Assembly: GCA_041497995.1 (NCBI GenBank)
Contig: JBGQHM010000126.1
Coordinates: 1-15,662, forward strand
Length of the DNA: 15,662 bases
DNA from: DATKMS01 sp041497995
GTDB taxonomy: Bacteria > Desulfobacterota > Binatia > HRBIN30
Direction: 5' to 3'
Positions 15,401 through 15,662 of this stretch are shown here, one piece after another. Every line of letters starts with the position of its first letter. Position 1 is the first letter of the stretch. The translations under genes were made by a program, and so were the position numbers. The notes beneath the pieces are model-generated. The model did no database searches. It worked only from the letters and a program-made list of their open reading frames with translations, and had not been told where the DNA came from.

Positions 15401-15662
15401 GGGTCGTGACCGCGGAATCACCTAGTGATGACGTGAAGGCGCCCGCCAGTACCGCGCTCCCAGTGCTCCCGCTGGCCAGCGCACTGCAGCTGAACGGCGC
15501 CCCGCTGACCGAGAACGGCCCGACATTCACCCCATCCATGCCGTTGACGTTGAATGCTTCACTGGTCGCCATGCCGGTCGTGGACGGCGCCACGAAAGGG
15601 ATGCCGCGTACGCTTTGCGGGTCATCATCAGTGCAGAACTGACCGTCGGGGCCATAGTCAGC
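12489..15662 (-). CDS. Large secreted multi-repeat protein (EF-hand, Cys-rich, thrombospondin type-3, FG-GAP), 5' end outside window
   Basis: The frame stays open to the right edge, beyond the internal GTG at 15593, reading ADYGPDGQFCTDDDPQ before it, so the start lies outside. At least 1057 residues are present. In protein order: an EF-hand pair (loops at 15300-15335, DCDGNGEVTQDE, and 15204-15239, DPSSDGFVDATE); Myxococcus-type Cys-rich repeats (CGNG...GEQCDDGN, about 14850-15185); a thrombospondin type-3 array (DNCP..NPDQ.D.D.DG.GDAC, about 13760-14850); seven FG-GAP/VCBS repeats (12732-13748); one more type-3 repeat; and a Thr/Pro/Arg-rich tail ending HHESRE. All parts point to an extracellular calcium-loaded protein, possibly for adhesion or as a surface layer component. 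No enzyme domain, sorting motif or membrane anchor is visible at the C-terminus. It converges on the hyp operon. Confidence 0.9.
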   Translation of the reverse strand, partial: ADYGPDGQFCTDDDPQSVRGIPFVAPSTTGMATSEAFNVNGMDGVNVGPFSVSGAPFSCSALASGSTGSAVLAGAFTSSLGDSAVTTQDVLGAAQCGNGVIDATQHCDGDCDGNGEVTQDEVDLCRSIMGGGRSLVVCTACDPSSDGFVDATEVAAADSSRINGCGGEEQCDDGNLVDGDGCDSNCTLTGCGNGIVTAGEQCDDGNTVDGDCCSATCQLEADGVRCDDKNACTQTDTCSAGVCAGGNPVICLDDGNVCNGPESCSVTTGQCVSGPALSDSDSDGLCDVRDNCPFTRNPDQTDRDADGIGDACDNCPTTPNPDQLDSDFNGVGDACQLCPAFDDYDGDNICTEADNCLFAANPDQADRDDDGVGDACDNCPATPNPDQLDTDFNRVGDACQVCPTFDDYDGDNICNEVDNCLFNFNPDQADTDGDGFGDACDFCVGGGQSDSDGDGLCDQADNCPFNFNPDQTDTDGDGFGDACDFCVGRGQSDSDGDGLCDQADNCPFNFNPGQTDTDRDGVGDACDNCPATPNPDQLDSDFNRVGDACQVCPVFDDYDGDNICNQVDNCLFTFNPDQADTDGDGFGDACDFCVGHGQFDSDGDGLCDLADNCPFAFNPTQADCDKDGKGDACDNDRTFAPQQRFAAGAGPQAVALADLNFDWVPDLVVANRDSNDVSVLLGRGDGTFGTQQRVAAGVHPSSVVVTDLNFDRLPDLVVANRDSNNVSVLLGNGDGSFAPARSFAAAEHPQSLAVADLNSDGILDLATANGSSSVAVLLGHGDGTFATPQLFAVGRHAQSVAAADLNGDGRVDLVTANASSNDVSVLLNHGDGTFAPAQFFAAGMRPKSVLAVDLNRDWIVDLVTADAASNEVSVLLGNGDGTFASAQVFAAGTHPQSVVAADIDADGFLDLVTANAASNDVSVLLGNGQGRFAAPRPFVAGKHPQFVAVADLSRDGFPDLAVANSESSDVSVLLSKSTDGDFDGIPDACDNCPLTFNPDQADNDGDGIGDACAPTPTPTRTPTPTATATRTPTQTRTRTATRTMTPTRPATHHESRE
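12732..13748 (-). repeat. Seven FG-GAP/VCBS repeats forming a predicted propeller
   Basis: Seven consecutive units of about 48-49 residues share the pattern F....F.AG..P..V...DL..D...DL..AN..S..VSVLLG.GDG. Each holds a D-x-(N/D/S)-x-D-x-x-x-D calcium loop (for example DLNGDGRVDL and DIDADGFLDL). Seven copies is the number needed for a closed integrin-alpha-like propeller. The DNA copies have diverged. Confidence 0.85.
13820..14782 (-). repeat. Modular thrombospondin type-3 array of 129-bp and 192-bp units
   Basis: The array divides exactly into 129-bp units (13820-13948, 14141-14269, 14270-14398) and 192-bp units (13949-14140, 14399-14590, 14591-14782), that is 43 and 64 codons. The adjacent 129-bp units 14141-14269 and 14270-14398 differ at four positions by my count, so that duplication is recent. 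Every unit is a multiple of three, so copy-number changes keep the frame. Confidence 0.85.

Noticed and set aside
13875..15425. A 516-codon open frame on the plus strand, antisense to the large repeat protein
   Set aside because: It is the mirror of the Asp/Gly-rich repeats in GC-rich DNA, giving monotonous Val/Ala/Arg repeats. The opposite strand has clear known domains.

Overview
The window looks like bacterial chromosome of high GC content with tight gene packing. The secreted proteins carry Pro/Thr-rich linkers, paired EF-hand (dockerin-like) loops, thrombospondin type-3 repeats and Cys-rich CGNG...EQCDDGN repeats. That mixture is common in uncultured delta-proteobacteria-like lineages (Binatota/Desulfobacterota, Myxococcota). 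My best guess is a Binatia-type organism, but this is inference from protein style and not from a marker gene. No rRNA, tRNA, CRISPR array, insertion sequence or phage gene was seen.

Region 1 (1-4357, all minus strand). Two short transcription units. The upstream one encodes a GAF-GAF-GGDEF signalling protein followed 37 bp later by a small exported PNPOx-like split-barrel protein, and it ends at a good rho-independent terminator (2311-2335). The second encodes a transketolase split into N- and C-terminal subunits (ATGA overlap), followed by a TrpC-like (indole-3-glycerol-phosphate synthase fold) gene that runs off the left edge. The GGDEF protein has the GGDEF motif and the RxxD inhibitory site. 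However, the two guanine-contacting positions of ordinary diguanylate cyclases are Val and Ser, and the Ser is the hallmark of Hypr enzymes that make cyclic GMP-AMP. The TrpC-like protein has lost the three catalytic residues that can be checked.

Region 2 (4442-5767, minus). An exported seven-bladed propeller protein of the Vgb/SMP-30-like type with a Pro/Thr linker and a C-terminal pair of EF-hand loops. Upstream of it is a 436-bp divergent intergenic region with a hairpin and a plausible promoter facing right.

Region 3 (6204-12435, plus). A complete hydrogenase maturation operon, hypF-hypC-hypD-hypE-hypA-hypB. HypF and HypE make the cyanide ligands, HypC and HypD assemble the Fe(CN)2CO unit, and HypA and HypB deliver nickel. 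It ends in an unrecognised 139-aa exported protein whose start codon overlaps the hypB stop. No hydrogenase structural gene or maturation protease lies in the window.

Region 4 (12489-15662, minus, convergent with the hyp operon). The 3' part of a very large secreted protein, open to the right edge. In protein order it has an EF-hand pair, Cys-rich repeats, a thrombospondin type-3 array built from 64-aa and 43-aa modules, seven FG-GAP/VCBS repeats with calcium loops, one more type-3 repeat and a Thr/Pro/Arg-rich tail.
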